From: Bradyrhizobium sp. RP6
GTDB taxonomy: Bacteria > Pseudomonadota > Alphaproteobacteria > Rhizobiales > Xanthobacteraceae
Direction of reading: 5' to 3'
Length of the DNA stretch: 64,000 nucleotides
Assembly (NCBI RefSeq): GCF_003837805.1
Contig: NZ_RQIT01000002.1
Span: 682,001 to 746,000, forward strand
In this document: positions 36,457 through 44,825 of the stretch, piece after piece
Numbering within the stretch: the stretch's first letter is position 1
Layout: every line of letters starts with the position of its first letter
Made by a program: the position numbers and the translations under genes
The notes under the pieces: model-generated
What the model was told of the DNA's origin: nothing
The model's database searches: none
Seen by the model: only the letters and a program-made list of their open reading frames with translations

Positions 36457-37026
36457 TCAACTGTCGGCCAGCGCCCTCGCAATGGCCGTTTTGATCCGCG
36501 TGTCGGCCGGTTCGACCGCGGAGGAAAAGACGTCGGCGATGTAGCCGTCGCGGCCGATCAGGTATTTGTGGAAGTTCCACCTCGGAACTTCCTTCGGCCG
36601 CGCCTCGGCGGCCCATTTGTAGAATGGATGCGCTTTCGCTCCGACCACCACGGCCTTGGCCGCAACCGGGAAGGTAACACCATATTGGTGGTGCGCGGTC
36701 TGCGTGATCTCGCTCGCGCCACCGGGTTCCTGGCCCCCGAAGTCGTTGGAGGGCACGCCGACCACGGTGAGCCGGCGCGGGCGAAACTCGTTCCAGAGCT
36801 CTTGCAGGCCGGCATATTGCGGCGTGTAGCCGCAGAGCGAGGCGGTGTTCACGACCAGCAGCGGTTTGCCGGTGAACGCGGCGAGGCGGATGTCGTCGCC
36901 TGACAATGCGGGGAAGGAGAAGGCGTATGCCGAGATCCGGCTCATGCCGACATCGGCGAACGCGCGGGTTGCCGGCGCGATCGCGCCCGCGAACGTTGCG
37001 ACGAGCATGGTCCTGCGATTCATCAT
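36457..37026 (-). CDS. glutathione peroxidase-like protein, exported
   Basis: About 189 residues from the ATG at 37026; a longer form begins at 37059. A twin-arginine-like or Sec leader (MNRRTMLVATFAGAIAPATRAFA) precedes the thioredoxin fold with the peroxidatic Cys in NTASLCGYTPQYAGLQEL, the Gln-like region GVPSNDFGGQEPG and the Trp-containing WNFHKYLIGRDG. It is the non-selenium class, probably thioredoxin-dependent. The export signal indicates a periplasmic role in peroxide defence. Confidence 0.9.
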   Translation of the reverse strand: MMNRRTMLVATFAGAIAPATRAFADVGMSRISAYAFSFPALSGDDIRLAAFTGKPLLVVNTASLCGYTPQYAGLQELWNEFRPRRLTVVGVPSNDFGGQEPGGASEITQTAHHQYGVTFPVAAKAVVVGAKAHPFYKWAAEARPKEVPRWNFHKYLIGRDGYIADVFSSAVEPADTRIKTAIARALADS

Positions 37027-37116
37027 GACGGCGTCCCCCCGAAATGATCCGGGCCGCATGTTACCCCGCCGGCACGACCGGACTGCTCAACACCGCGTTA
37101 TCGGGAACGGCGAAGC

Positions 37117-38658
37117 CTAGTACAGGCGGACGATGAAATCGGTGCCTTCGCCGGTCTCGCCCTGGTTGATGCCTTGGTCGGAGACGATGATCGAGCCGCC
37201 GGACGTCAGCATCTCGTTGATCTTCGCCATGGCCTCCGCGGGGATCGAGATGCGGTCGAGGGCCTCGGCCGGGCTGTCCGGCGTGACCACCGGCCTGACG
37301 GCGACGGGGATCACGGCGGCGCCGCGCTCGCGGCGGCTGTCGTCCGCGCGTGCCGCGGAACGGGTGGAGACGGGCAGCGACACCACGGACCAACGCAGCG
37401 AATTGGCATCCGCCTTGTCGAGTTCGGCGGTGAAGACATGCGTGCCGAGCGGCCGGTCGCTCGCGGCGATCGTGACGGGCACCTCGAACAGCGGTGCAAA
37501 ATTCTGCCGCACATAGAGCTTGGAATCCTTGCGGCTGATGAACACGGCAATCTGGCTGGCCCGCCTGGGCGTTTCCGGTTTTGCGGCCGGCGCCGGGTCG
37601 GCAACGCGGGTCTCGTCCTTCTTTGCGTCGGGCGAAGCAGTCATCGTCGGCGACGTGGCCGGTGCACCAGGTGTCTTCGCCGAGTCCACCGCCTCCGTCT
37701 TGACCGGCTCGGACTTGACGGCCTCGATCTTGTCGGCGGGCTTGTTGTCGCGACTTGGCTTGGCCGAATCAGATGCCTCGGCGATCCTGGCCTTATCGGC
37801 CGGTGCGACGGCTTCGTCGCGTGCGGGCGCTCTGCCAGTGGTCACATCCGATATCACGGCGTGGCCGACCGACGCGCGCAGCTCGAGCACGCTGTCGGCG
37901 CTCGCAGTCTTCGTCTCCACGGGATCGGCTTCGGCGGCACCCTTATCGCCCTTCTCGACGGCATTGGTCTGCGGTTCGAGGCTCACCGTGGGCTGCGGCG
38001 GCACTCGCACGGACGCGAGCAGGGGGTGGGAGAAGCTCTGCGGCGTCATCTCGCCGGGGGCGACGATGACGCGCGCGCCCATCCTGGTCCAATTCCACAT
38101 TTTCACCGCGAACGACATCGGCATGCGGATGCAGCCGTGCGAGGCCGGATAACCCGGCAACACGCCGGCATGCATGGCGACGCCGGACCAGGTAATCCGC
38201 TGCATGTACGGCATCGGTGCGCCGCTATAGATGTTGGAGCGGTGGAATTTGTGCTTCTGGATGACGCTGAATACACCCATCGGCGTCGAATGGCCCTTCA
38301 TGCCAGTCGACACCGGGGATTCTGCGAACGCGCCTTTGCTGTCGTAGACCGTCACCTTCTGCCGGTCGATCGACACGACGATAACGAGCGGTCCTTGCGG
38401 CTTGGTGCCGGCTTCCTTCTCGGCTTTAACTTCTTTCTTGCCGACTGTGCGGCTCTTCTGCGGCTTCTGGCGCAGTGGCTCGGGACGCTGCCGGGCGTAA
38501 TAGGAGCCGTCGGAATAATCCGTCCAATAGTAGAACGCCGCGTCTGCGTGGCTGGTCGTGCCGATCGCACCCGCCGCCGTCAAAACGACGACCTGCCAAA
38601 GCCGCGCCGACTTGGCGGAAGAACCCGACCCGCTCACGCTGTTCATCCTCGAATCCAC
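37117..38658 (-). CDS. L,D-transpeptidase (YkuD) with a second, cysteine-less half
   Basis: 513 residues (GTG at 38658; ATG at 38646 is an alternative). A signal sequence is followed by a YkuD domain at about residues 90-215, with HAGVLPGYPASHGCIRM and the catalytic Cys near residue 176. A long acidic/Ala/Pro linker (about 220-370) leads to a second domain (IAVFISRKDSKLYVRQNFAP, RPLGTHVFTAELD) resembling the YkuD N-terminal half without the SHGC motif. Such enzymes cross-link peptidoglycan or anchor proteins to it; the extra half may be a substrate- or partner-binding module. Confidence 0.9.
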   Translation of the reverse strand: MDSRMNSVSGSGSSAKSARLWQVVVLTAAGAIGTTSHADAAFYYWTDYSDGSYYARQRPEPLRQKPQKSRTVGKKEVKAEKEAGTKPQGPLVIVVSIDRQKVTVYDSKGAFAESPVSTGMKGHSTPMGVFSVIQKHKFHRSNIYSGAPMPYMQRITWSGVAMHAGVLPGYPASHGCIRMPMSFAVKMWNWTRMGARVIVAPGEMTPQSFSHPLLASVRVPPQPTVSLEPQTNAVEKGDKGAAEADPVETKTASADSVLELRASVGHAVISDVTTGRAPARDEAVAPADKARIAEASDSAKPSRDNKPADKIEAVKSEPVKTEAVDSAKTPGAPATSPTMTASPDAKKDETRVADPAPAAKPETPRRASQIAVFISRKDSKLYVRQNFAPLFEVPVTIAASDRPLGTHVFTAELDKADANSLRWSVVSLPVSTRSAARADDSRRERGAAVIPVAVRPVVTPDSPAEALDRISIPAEAMAKINEMLTSGGSIIVSDQGINQGETGEGTDFIVRLY

Positions 38659-38854
38659 AACCCAAATCAGACGTTAGTCTCGCAAAGGGGATACGCGTTC
38701 ACCAGCAGGGTGGTTCTGCGATCAGCTACTTTTGTCCAAGCCGTAGCAGAAAAGCCTCACGGAGCGGTAAACGGCGGCCGCGCCCGACTGCCTGTCGCCT
38801 TCCTGTCGGGCTCTCGCGTTCCTACATTGCAGGGACGTGTTACCGGAGAGCTTC

Positions 38855-39403
38855 ATGTCATCTCGTTTCCCCGGTCTTTCCAGCATCCGCTTGAAAGGCC
38901 TCGCTTTATTTCTCCTGGCTCTGACCGCGCCAATGGCGTCGGCATATGCCGCCGACGAGCCCGATCTGATCTTCCGCCGCTCGACCGTGTTCAAATGGAT
39001 GAGCCCGAACGACAAGCTCGCGACCTATGGTCTCGACGATCCGGAAGTCGAGGGCGTCGCTTGTCATTTCACGGTGCCGGAGAAGGGGGGCTTCAAGGGG
39101 TGGCTGGGCCTTGCCGAGGAGGTCTCGGACATCTCGCTCGCCTGCCGCCAGGTCGCCCCGATCAGGTTCAAGCACAAGATGGAGCAGGGCGACGACATGT
39201 TCCGCCAGCGGCGCTCGCTGTTCTTCAAGAAGATGCAGATCGTGCGCGGCTGCGACGCCAAGCGCAACGTGCTGGTCTACATGGTCTATTCGGACAAGTT
39301 GATCGAGGGGTCGCCCAAGAACTCGACCTCGACCGTGCCGATCATGCCATGGGGACCGGCGGACGCAAACGTCCAGAAGTGCGGCGAGTTCTTCAATCAG
39401 TGA
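38855..39403 (+). CDS. CreA-like secreted protein
   Basis: About 182 residues from the ATG at 38855, supported by GGAG eight bases upstream. A signal peptide (LALFLLALTAPMASAYA) precedes a CreA-type domain: VFKWMSPNDKLATYGLDDPEVEGVACH, LAEEVSDISLACRQVAP, and the C-terminal LVYMVYSDKLIEGSPKNSTS. CreA proteins are small periplasmic proteins of unknown role adjacent to the creBCD system in E. coli. Here no such partners are nearby. Confidence 0.85.
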   Translation: MSSRFPGLSSIRLKGLALFLLALTAPMASAYAADEPDLIFRRSTVFKWMSPNDKLATYGLDDPEVEGVACHFTVPEKGGFKGWLGLAEEVSDISLACRQVAPIRFKHKMEQGDDMFRQRRSLFFKKMQIVRGCDAKRNVLVYMVYSDKLIEGSPKNSTSTVPIMPWGPADANVQKCGEFFNQ

Positions 39404-39844
39404 CGATTGCCCGGCTTCGCGAGATGCGAACCGGTCAGCCGCACGAACATCTGCGGCGCAGCCTCGAACCCGCGGCTCGATTGCAGCGCCATTTGGCCGG
39501 CGCTGCCGCGAACTGGTGGTTCATCTCCGCGATCTTTCGCTGGATCCGCATCGCGCGGCGTTGCGCGATTTCCCGCCATCATGGTGGCCATTCCTCACGT
39601 GAACGCGCCCGATGAATCGGGCCTCTCGGTTTCGATGGCTTGGGTCGCGGCCGAACCGCCCCTGATTCAAGGACCAGCCCTCGTTCGCCGCCCTCTCTTC
39701 AGCAGAAAAACGTAAAATGCGTGTGAAGCGCTCGAGGCGGGAGCATGACGGCCTCGGTGCAAGGTGCGTTTCCGCGCTGAGGCAGGAACTTGCCGGGCCA
39801 CTTTGAGCTGCAGCCTGACCTCACTGAAATGACTGGCGTTTTCC

Positions 39845-39898
39845 GAGAATTGTTTCGTCGTCTCGGTCCGGATGAAACAATTCTCACTGAGACGAAAC
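39845..39898. promoter_or_regulatory. alternative hairpins in a leader (switch-like)
   Basis: A perfect 12-base inverted pair, GAGAATTGTTTC (39845-39856) and GAAACAATTCTC (39874-39885), shares its left arm with a second possible pair, GTTTCGTC (39852-39859) and GACGAAAC (39891-39898). The two cannot form at the same time. A third hairpin follows at 39910-39930. Together they look like an attenuator or an operator; no riboswitch class was recognised. Confidence 0.5.
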
Positions 39899-39909
39899 CA
39901 TTTTCAGCT

Positions 39910-39930
39910 TTTCGCGCATCACGCGCGAAA
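39910..39930. repeat. short hairpin, 8-bp stem
   Basis: TTTCGCGC and GCGCGAAA form an 8-bp stem with a 5-base loop, 68 bases before the small secreted gene. There is no T-run after it, so a role as a transcript-stability or translation-control structure is more likely than a terminator. Confidence 0.6.
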
Positions 39931-39997
39931 CCGCCTATGGTTATCAGCGTCACAACGACGACGGCGCACGGCCGGCCACGGAATTTGGAGATAAATC

Positions 39998-40162
39998 ATG
40001 CGCGCGCTCACCTTCATCCTTGCTTTCGGGTTCGTGCTCGTCGGCCCCTCGTTTGCGGGAACGCCTGAAGGGAATCTCCCCGGTATCGGTACCTTCCAGT
40101 ACAGCGGCTCGCCCGTCACGATCACGCCAGCACAGCCGATCATGGTCGCCGCACGCTTTTGA
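39998..40162 (+). CDS. small secreted protein (54 aa)
   Basis: Signal peptide MRALTFILAFGFVLVGPSFA with cleavage predicted after FAG, leaving about 33 residues (TPEGNLPGIGTFQYSGSP and onward). GGAG lies 7-10 bases upstream of the ATG at 39998. The mature part is Gly/Pro-rich and has no cysteine. It is followed immediately by another small exported protein in a four-base overlap (TTGA). Unrecognised family. Confidence 0.6.
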   Translation: MRALTFILAFGFVLVGPSFAGTPEGNLPGIGTFQYSGSPVTITPAQPIMVAARF

Positions 40163-40194
40163 CCGCACACAAGACAAAAGCCGGTAAGGCCATC

Positions 40195-40557
40195 ATGTTG
40201 CTTCGTCTCTGCGCCGCGGCGTTTGTGTCTCTTCTGACGATCGGTTCCGTTCAGGCGCAGGTTCGCACACCCTACCGGCTACCCGATCCACGCAGCGAAT
40301 TCGTGCGCCAGTGCGCGCCGCACATGCTCGGGCGCTGGGAGCATCCGGAAGCGGTTTGCGGCTGCCTCCACGACCATGCCGCCGCTGCCGTCGAGGACCG
40401 CGATCTGCGCGAGGCGCTGCTGCGCGGCATCACCGAGACCGGCGTGCCGACGATCGAGACCGATTGGGTACCGGTATCCAAGCGGGGTGAGATCGGGCCG
40501 ACTTTCACCAAGATCGCCAAGCCGACCTTGCAGTGCATGTTCGATCCGGCGAAGTAG
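40195..40557 (+). CDS. small exported hypothetical protein (120 aa)
   Basis: Signal peptide (LLRLCAAAFVSLLTIGSVQAQ) precedes about 97 mature residues containing four Cys, among them CAPHMLGRWEHPEAVCGCLHD near the N-terminal third and CMFDP at the end. The paired cysteines suggest disulphides in the periplasm. An upstream TTG at 40159 could extend it. Family not recognised; the gene lies in a run of three small secreted proteins. Confidence 0.7.
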   Translation: MLLRLCAAAFVSLLTIGSVQAQVRTPYRLPDPRSEFVRQCAPHMLGRWEHPEAVCGCLHDHAAAAVEDRDLREALLRGITETGVPTIETDWVPVSKRGEIGPTFTKIAKPTLQCMFDPAK

Positions 40558-40569
40558 CTTGTCAGCAGA

Positions 40570-40815
40570 TCATCTCGTTCTCGGACCCTGCCGCGGCACG
40601 CAGGAACTCGTGCGCGAGACACCCTTGTCCGTCATCTTGGCGCCGCGCACCTCTTTGACCTGACCGGCGGGGCAGGTTCCGTCGTCCACGAGCACGCGCT
40701 GGCCGAGCTTCAGATCGACGATGTCCTGCTCGCGCCCGATGGTGCCTGCACGCGCCGTCGGAGCAAGCACGGTGGCGATCAGGAGCGAAAAGCAGGCGGC
40801 GCGACGGAGTGACAT
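40570..40815 (-). CDS. small secreted protein, DUF6719-like
   Basis: 81 residues: a signal peptide ending ATVLAPTARAG, then IVDLKLGQRVLVDDGTCPAGQ and the end VKEVRGAKMT to RTSSCVPRQG. The mature part has two cysteines (DDGTC and SSC). I recall small rhizobial proteins of this form as DUF6719; that family label is from memory. GGGAGCTTCC precedes the ATG at 40815. It is convergent with the previous small secreted gene. Confidence 0.65.
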   Translation of the reverse strand: MSLRRAACFSLLIATVLAPTARAGTIGREQDIVDLKLGQRVLVDDGTCPAGQVKEVRGAKMTDKGVSRTSSCVPRQGPRTR

Positions 40816-40881
40816 GACGGAAGCTCCCGGAATGATGCCGCAATGTAGGGGCGGATTAGCGATTCTGATAGTGAAGCCTGG

Positions 40882-42351
40882 TTACGCTCGCCGGCCCGCT
40901 CTGCTTTTCGCGCGCAAGGCCGAGCGCGATTCCCGCGCGAGCCGCTCGGCGGACGCTACGAGTTGTGGAACTGCATGTCCCGAAAACCCCAGCACGAAGC
41001 CGGGCAGTGGACGCGCGCGCGAATAAGTGTCGGCCAATAGCCAGCCCTCGGCGCCGGCCGCTCGTTTGGCTTGCGCTGCCACAGACGGGTCGATCGACGG
41101 ATCGAACCGGGCGACAAGATGCAGGCCCTGTGATGGCACCGGCACGGATAGCGCGCGGTCTGATTTGGCCTCCAGCGTTTCGGCCAGCGCTTCACGCGCC
41201 TCGCGGTAGAGTTTTCGCACGCGCTTCAGGTTCGCGGCGAAAGCGCCGGAATTGAGCATGTCGGCCACCGCGCCTTCCATCAGCGTGCCGGGAAAGCGGT
41301 CGAGCGCCGCGCGCGCAGCCGTCACGTCCGCGATCAGACGCTCGGGCAGGGCGCAATAGCCGATGCGCAGGCCCGGAAACAGCGTCTTGGCAAACGTGCC
41401 CAGGTAGATCACGCGCTGGAGGCGATCGATGCCGGCGAGCGACATCAGCGGTGCGCCGTCATAGCGGAACTCGCTGTCGTAATCATCCTCGAGCACGAAT
41501 GCGCCGGCCTGCCTTGCCCAATCCAGCAGCTCGAGCCGCCGCGACATCGACATCTGCACGCCAAGTGGAAATTGATGCGACGGTGTGACGTAAGCTGCGC
41601 GCGCGGACGGCGCCGCGATACGGCCGTTGGCGACACATATCCCGTGCTCGTCGACGGGGACAGGCACGGCGCGATAGCCGCAATGCGCGATGGTTGTTCG
41701 CGCGGCGGGATAGCCGGGGTCCTCGCACCATACCTGGTCGTTGGATCTCAGGATCGCGCTCAGCACGATGCGCAGCGCGTGCAGCGTGCCCGACGTCAGC
41801 ATGATTTGATCGGGATCGCAGCGCAGGCCGCGCGCTGACAGCAAATGATCGGCAATCGCCGCGCGGAGCTCGCCGCTGCCGCGGGGATCGCCATAATGCA
41901 GGTGCTCGGCCCCGAACGCACGCATGCGGCGGCCGACGAAGGCGCGAAAGCGCTGCACCGCGCGCTCGTCGATATGGGTGCAGCCGAGCGCAAACGCGCC
42001 TTGCCCGGGCATTTCGACAACCACCTTCGGCTTGTTCGGCTCGGCCGCCCGAGCAGGGATTCGTGCGGCGACGAACGTTCCGGAGCCGACGGTTGCGTCT
42101 GCAAGGCCGTCGGCGATCAGGCGCTCATAGGCGGTGACAACGGCGTTGCGCCGGAAGCCGGTCTGCTTGGCCAGAGCCCGCGATGGCGGCAGCAGCTCGC
42201 CGGGCTTGATGAGGCCGGAGACGATCGTCTCGCACAGCGCCTGATAAAGCCGGTGCGCGGCGGAAGCGCCGGCCGTGATGTGCGGCCCCGTAAGGTCGAG
42301 CGGCAGCTCGGTCTTGGCGGGCGAGGACGAATTGGTCGGAATTTTTTGCAT
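40882..42351 (-). CDS. MocR/PdxR-type GntR regulator with aminotransferase domain
   Basis: About 489 residues from the ATG at 42351. The N-terminal winged helix (LYQALCETIVSGLIKPGELL, LAKQTGFRRNAVVTAYERL) is followed from about residue 110 by a type-I aminotransferase-like domain with the PLP-linking Lys in YLGTFAKTLFPGLRIGY and the cofactor Asp in LEDDYDSEFRY. PdxR-type regulators sense pyridoxal phosphate or amines. It diverges from an FMN-binding PNPOx-like gene 75 bases away, a common PdxR arrangement, so that gene is the likely target. Confidence 0.9.
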   Translation of the reverse strand: MQKIPTNSSSPAKTELPLDLTGPHITAGASAAHRLYQALCETIVSGLIKPGELLPPSRALAKQTGFRRNAVVTAYERLIADGLADATVGSGTFVAARIPARAAEPNKPKVVVEMPGQGAFALGCTHIDERAVQRFRAFVGRRMRAFGAEHLHYGDPRGSGELRAAIADHLLSARGLRCDPDQIMLTSGTLHALRIVLSAILRSNDQVWCEDPGYPAARTTIAHCGYRAVPVPVDEHGICVANGRIAAPSARAAYVTPSHQFPLGVQMSMSRRLELLDWARQAGAFVLEDDYDSEFRYDGAPLMSLAGIDRLQRVIYLGTFAKTLFPGLRIGYCALPERLIADVTAARAALDRFPGTLMEGAVADMLNSGAFAANLKRVRKLYREAREALAETLEAKSDRALSVPVPSQGLHLVARFDPSIDPSVAAQAKRAAGAEGWLLADTYSRARPLPGFVLGFSGHAVPQLVASAERLARESRSALRAKSRAGRRA

Positions 42352-42426
42352 GGAATTGGAACTATCGCAGACCAAATGCGCGGGTACAACGGCTCTGGAA
42401 TTCTTCCAATCCGATCAGGAGCGGCC

Positions 42427-43152
42427 GTGAGCCAGACCGAGACTTCAAATTCCTATCCGACGTCGGCGCGCAACCAGGTGAAACGCCGGCACGACCGAGG
42501 CTTCTACGATCACGCCACGGTCCATCGCATCCTCGATTCCTCGATGCTATGCCACGTCTCCTATGTGATCGACGGCCAGCCCTATTGCACGCCGACCTTC
42601 TTCTGGCGCGAGGGCACCAAGCTCTACTGGCACGGCTCGAGCGCCAGCCGCATGCTGCGCAACCAGACGAAGGGCGAGCGCGTCTGCCTGACGGTCGCCC
42701 ATCTCGACAGCCTCGTGCTGGCGCGCTGCGGCTTCAACCATTCCGCCGACTACCGCGCGGTCATGGCATTCGGCACGGCCTATCTCGTCACCGACCCCGA
42801 GGAGAAGGAGCGGGCGGTGATCGCCATGGTCGACCGCTTCTTTCCGCATCGCACCGCCGGCCTGCGACAGAGCACCACGCAGGAGATCAAGGCAACGTTC
42901 TTTATCGCCATGGAGATCGAGGAGGCCTCAGCCAAGATCCGCGCCAAGGGTGTCGCTGACGACGATGAGGACTATGAGTTGCCGATTTATGCGGAGCGCA
43001 TTCCGGTCCGCACCGTACTCGGCGCCCCAGAGCCGTGCCCTCGCCTGCTTGACGGTGTGAGCCGGCCTGCGACGCTGAATGGCTATTCCGAAGGCCGGCT
43101 GCTCGAAGATGCATTGCGGGATGCTTATTTTGTGGAGTACCCGGACGGCTGA
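42427..43152 (+). CDS. pyridoxamine 5'-phosphate oxidase-like FMN-binding protein
   Basis: About 241 residues from the GTG at 42427, which has AGGAG about eight bases upstream. The split-barrel flavin fold is seen in HATVHRILDSSMLCHVSYVI, FFWREGTKLYWHGSSASRM, VCLTVAHLDSLVLAR and GFNHSADYRAVMAFG. Members oxidise pyridoxamine phosphate or reduce nitro/quinone compounds, so the substrate is not certain. Its divergence from a PLP-sensing regulator supports a vitamin B6 or amine link. Confidence 0.8.
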   Translation: MSQTETSNSYPTSARNQVKRRHDRGFYDHATVHRILDSSMLCHVSYVIDGQPYCTPTFFWREGTKLYWHGSSASRMLRNQTKGERVCLTVAHLDSLVLARCGFNHSADYRAVMAFGTAYLVTDPEEKERAVIAMVDRFFPHRTAGLRQSTTQEIKATFFIAMEIEEASAKIRAKGVADDDEDYELPIYAERIPVRTVLGAPEPCPRLLDGVSRPATLNGYSEGRLLEDALRDAYFVEYPDG

Positions 43153-43207
43153 AATCGGCTAGTTTGCGCACTCCTTGGGAACCATTGAAATGCCTGGAGT
43201 TGCCCTG

Positions 43208-44485
43208 ATGAATGCCGAAGCGCAGCAGAGAATTCTTGACGCCGTCGATAGCGGCTTCGAAGCTCAGCTTGCAACCACCCGCGATTTCGTCGCGATCCCT
43301 TCCACCCGCGGGGCGGAGGGGCCGTGCCAGGACATGATCGGCGATCTCCTGCGGCAACGTGGCTACGAGGTCGACGATTGGCGCATCAATGTCGACGATC
43401 TGAAGGATCTGCGCGGCTTCGGTCCGATCGAGCACGATTTTTCGAAGGCTCGTTCCGTGGTGGGTACTTACCGTCCGCAGACCAATGGCGGCAAATCGCT
43501 GATCCTGCAGGGGCACTGTGACGTGGTGCCGGCCGGCCCGCTGGAATTGTGGGATACGCCGCCATTCACGCCGGTCGTCAAGGACGGCAAGATGTTCGGC
43601 CGCGGCGCCTGCGACATGAAGTCGGGCACGATCGGTGCGCTCTATGCGCTGGACGCGATCAAGGCTGCCGGCTTCAGGCCGACGGCGCGGATCCATTTTC
43701 AATCGGTGATCGAGGAAGAGAGCACCGGCGTCGGCGCACTCTCCACGCTGCAGCGCGGCTATCGCGCGGACGCCTGCTTCATTCCGGAGCCGACCGGTGG
43801 CAAGATGGTGCGCTCGCAGGTTGGCGTGATCTGGTTTCGCCTGCGCGTGAAGGGGCATCCGACCCACGTTGCCTTCGCCGGTTCGGGCGCGAACGCGATC
43901 ATGGCGGCGTATCACCTGATCCAGGCACTGCAAAAGCTTGAGATCGAATGGAACGAGCGCGCCAAGGCCGACCGTTATTTCAAGACGCTCAATCATCCCA
44001 TCAACTTTAACCCGGGCATCATCAAGGGCGGCGACTGGGCCTCGAGCGTGCCGGCCTGGTGCGACGTCGACTGCCGGATTGCGGTATTGCCGGGCTGGTC
44101 GATCGCCGATCACCAGAAGGAGATCATGGCTTGCGTTGCTGCTGCAGCGCGAAACCACCGCTTCCTCGCCAACAATCCGCCGGAGATCGAATGGTCGGGC
44201 TTCCTATCGGAAGGCTATGAACTGACCGACGCGGCGGAGCCTGAGGCTGCGTTCGGCAGGGCCTTCAACAAGGTCTATGGCGGCATGCCAGAGGACCTCG
44301 TCTTCACCGCGCTGACCGACACGCGCTTCTACGGCCTCAACCACGGCATTCCGAGCCTGTGTTTTGGGGCCAGTGGAGGCGAGATGCACGGCTTCAACGA
44401 GTTCGTCGACCTGGAGTCGCTGAAGAAGACGACCAAGGCGATGGCGCTGTTCATCGCGGAATGGTGTGGCGTGGAGAAGGCGTAG
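43208..44485 (+). CDS. M20 family peptidase/deacylase, ArgE/DapE-like
   Basis: About 425 residues from the ATG at 43208, with GGAG ten bases upstream; a start at 43175 is possible. The dinuclear zinc site is complete: GHCDVVPAG, GRGACDMKSG, IEEESTG, and the late GGEMHGFNEF His. A dimerisation insert lies around VKGHPTHVAFAG. The family removes acyl or succinyl groups from amino acids; the specific substrate is unresolved. It follows the PNPOx-like gene on the same strand by 55 bases. Confidence 0.88.
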   Translation: MNAEAQQRILDAVDSGFEAQLATTRDFVAIPSTRGAEGPCQDMIGDLLRQRGYEVDDWRINVDDLKDLRGFGPIEHDFSKARSVVGTYRPQTNGGKSLILQGHCDVVPAGPLELWDTPPFTPVVKDGKMFGRGACDMKSGTIGALYALDAIKAAGFRPTARIHFQSVIEEESTGVGALSTLQRGYRADACFIPEPTGGKMVRSQVGVIWFRLRVKGHPTHVAFAGSGANAIMAAYHLIQALQKLEIEWNERAKADRYFKTLNHPINFNPGIIKGGDWASSVPAWCDVDCRIAVLPGWSIADHQKEIMACVAAAARNHRFLANNPPEIEWSGFLSEGYELTDAAEPEAAFGRAFNKVYGGMPEDLVFTALTDTRFYGLNHGIPSLCFGASGGEMHGFNEFVDLESLKKTTKAMALFIAEWCGVEKA

Positions 44486-44494
44486 GCCTCTCCG

Positions 44495-44583
44495 CCGTCA
44501 TTGCGAGGAGCCCTTGCGACGAGGCGATCCAGGCTGTTGCCGCGGAGACAGACTGGATTGTTTCGCTGCGCTCGCAATGACGG
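44495..44583. repeat. palindromic intergenic repeat, ATTGCGAG family (second copy)
   Basis: Arms CCGTCATTGCGA (44495-44506) and TCGCAATGACGG (44572-44583) are perfect 12-mers. The inner sequence shares AGACTGGATTG-type segments with the copy at 15621-15741. It begins 10 bases after the deacylase stop. Confidence 0.8.
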
Positions 44584-44594
44584 ATGATAGTCCT

Positions 44595-44687
44595 GTAGGG
44601 TAGCCAAGGGCGCTCTTGCGCTGTGCCCACCATCCGTTCTTCAACCTCGAAAGAGAAGCAGGGCACGCTGTCGCTTTGCCCATCCTA
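44595..44687. repeat. palindromic intergenic repeat, GTAGGGT family
   Basis: GTAGGGTAGCCAAGGGC (from 44595) is mirrored by GCCCATCCTAC at the right end, with GTGCCCACC and GGGCACGC inside. It resembles the REP class at the RAYT locus in size and the GTAGGGT edge, but the core differs. It fills the gap ahead of the kynurenine operon together with the preceding repeat. Confidence 0.65.
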
Positions 44688-44739
44688 CGGCGTCGCCGTC
44701 GGGACGCGCGCTGTCCGAAACAGGGGCGCATCCAAATGC

Positions 44740-44751
44740 TTTAAGCTTAAA
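44740..44751. promoter_or_regulatory. perfect palindrome before the kynurenine operon, possible operator
   Basis: TTTAAGCTTAAA, a 12-base perfect palindrome in an A/T-rich patch, lies 75 bases before the start of the formamidase gene. The neighbouring TAAAAT could be a -10 element, so a bound repressor would block the promoter. No regulator gene is adjacent. Confidence 0.45.
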
Positions 44752-44825
44752 ATAAAGACTAGGATGCCGGCCGTGCCGGTGGCAGACTGGTGTCCGGTTC
44801 GCTGGACGGGTCCTCAGGAGCAGCA

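Larger units (their letters stand above)
39404..39997. other. 594-base gap with hairpin leader but no supported gene
   Basis: The first 250 bases have no reading frame with ribosome site and family likeness that I can support. From 39845 two hairpins lie just ahead of the small secreted gene at 39998, described separately. The stretch 39595-39840 shows no structure that I recognise. Confidence 0.6.

Noticed and set aside
39397-39591. 64-residue frame on the minus strand after the CreA-like gene
   Set aside because: No ribosome site, no signal, and its end overlaps the CreA-like C terminus; composition is not convincing.
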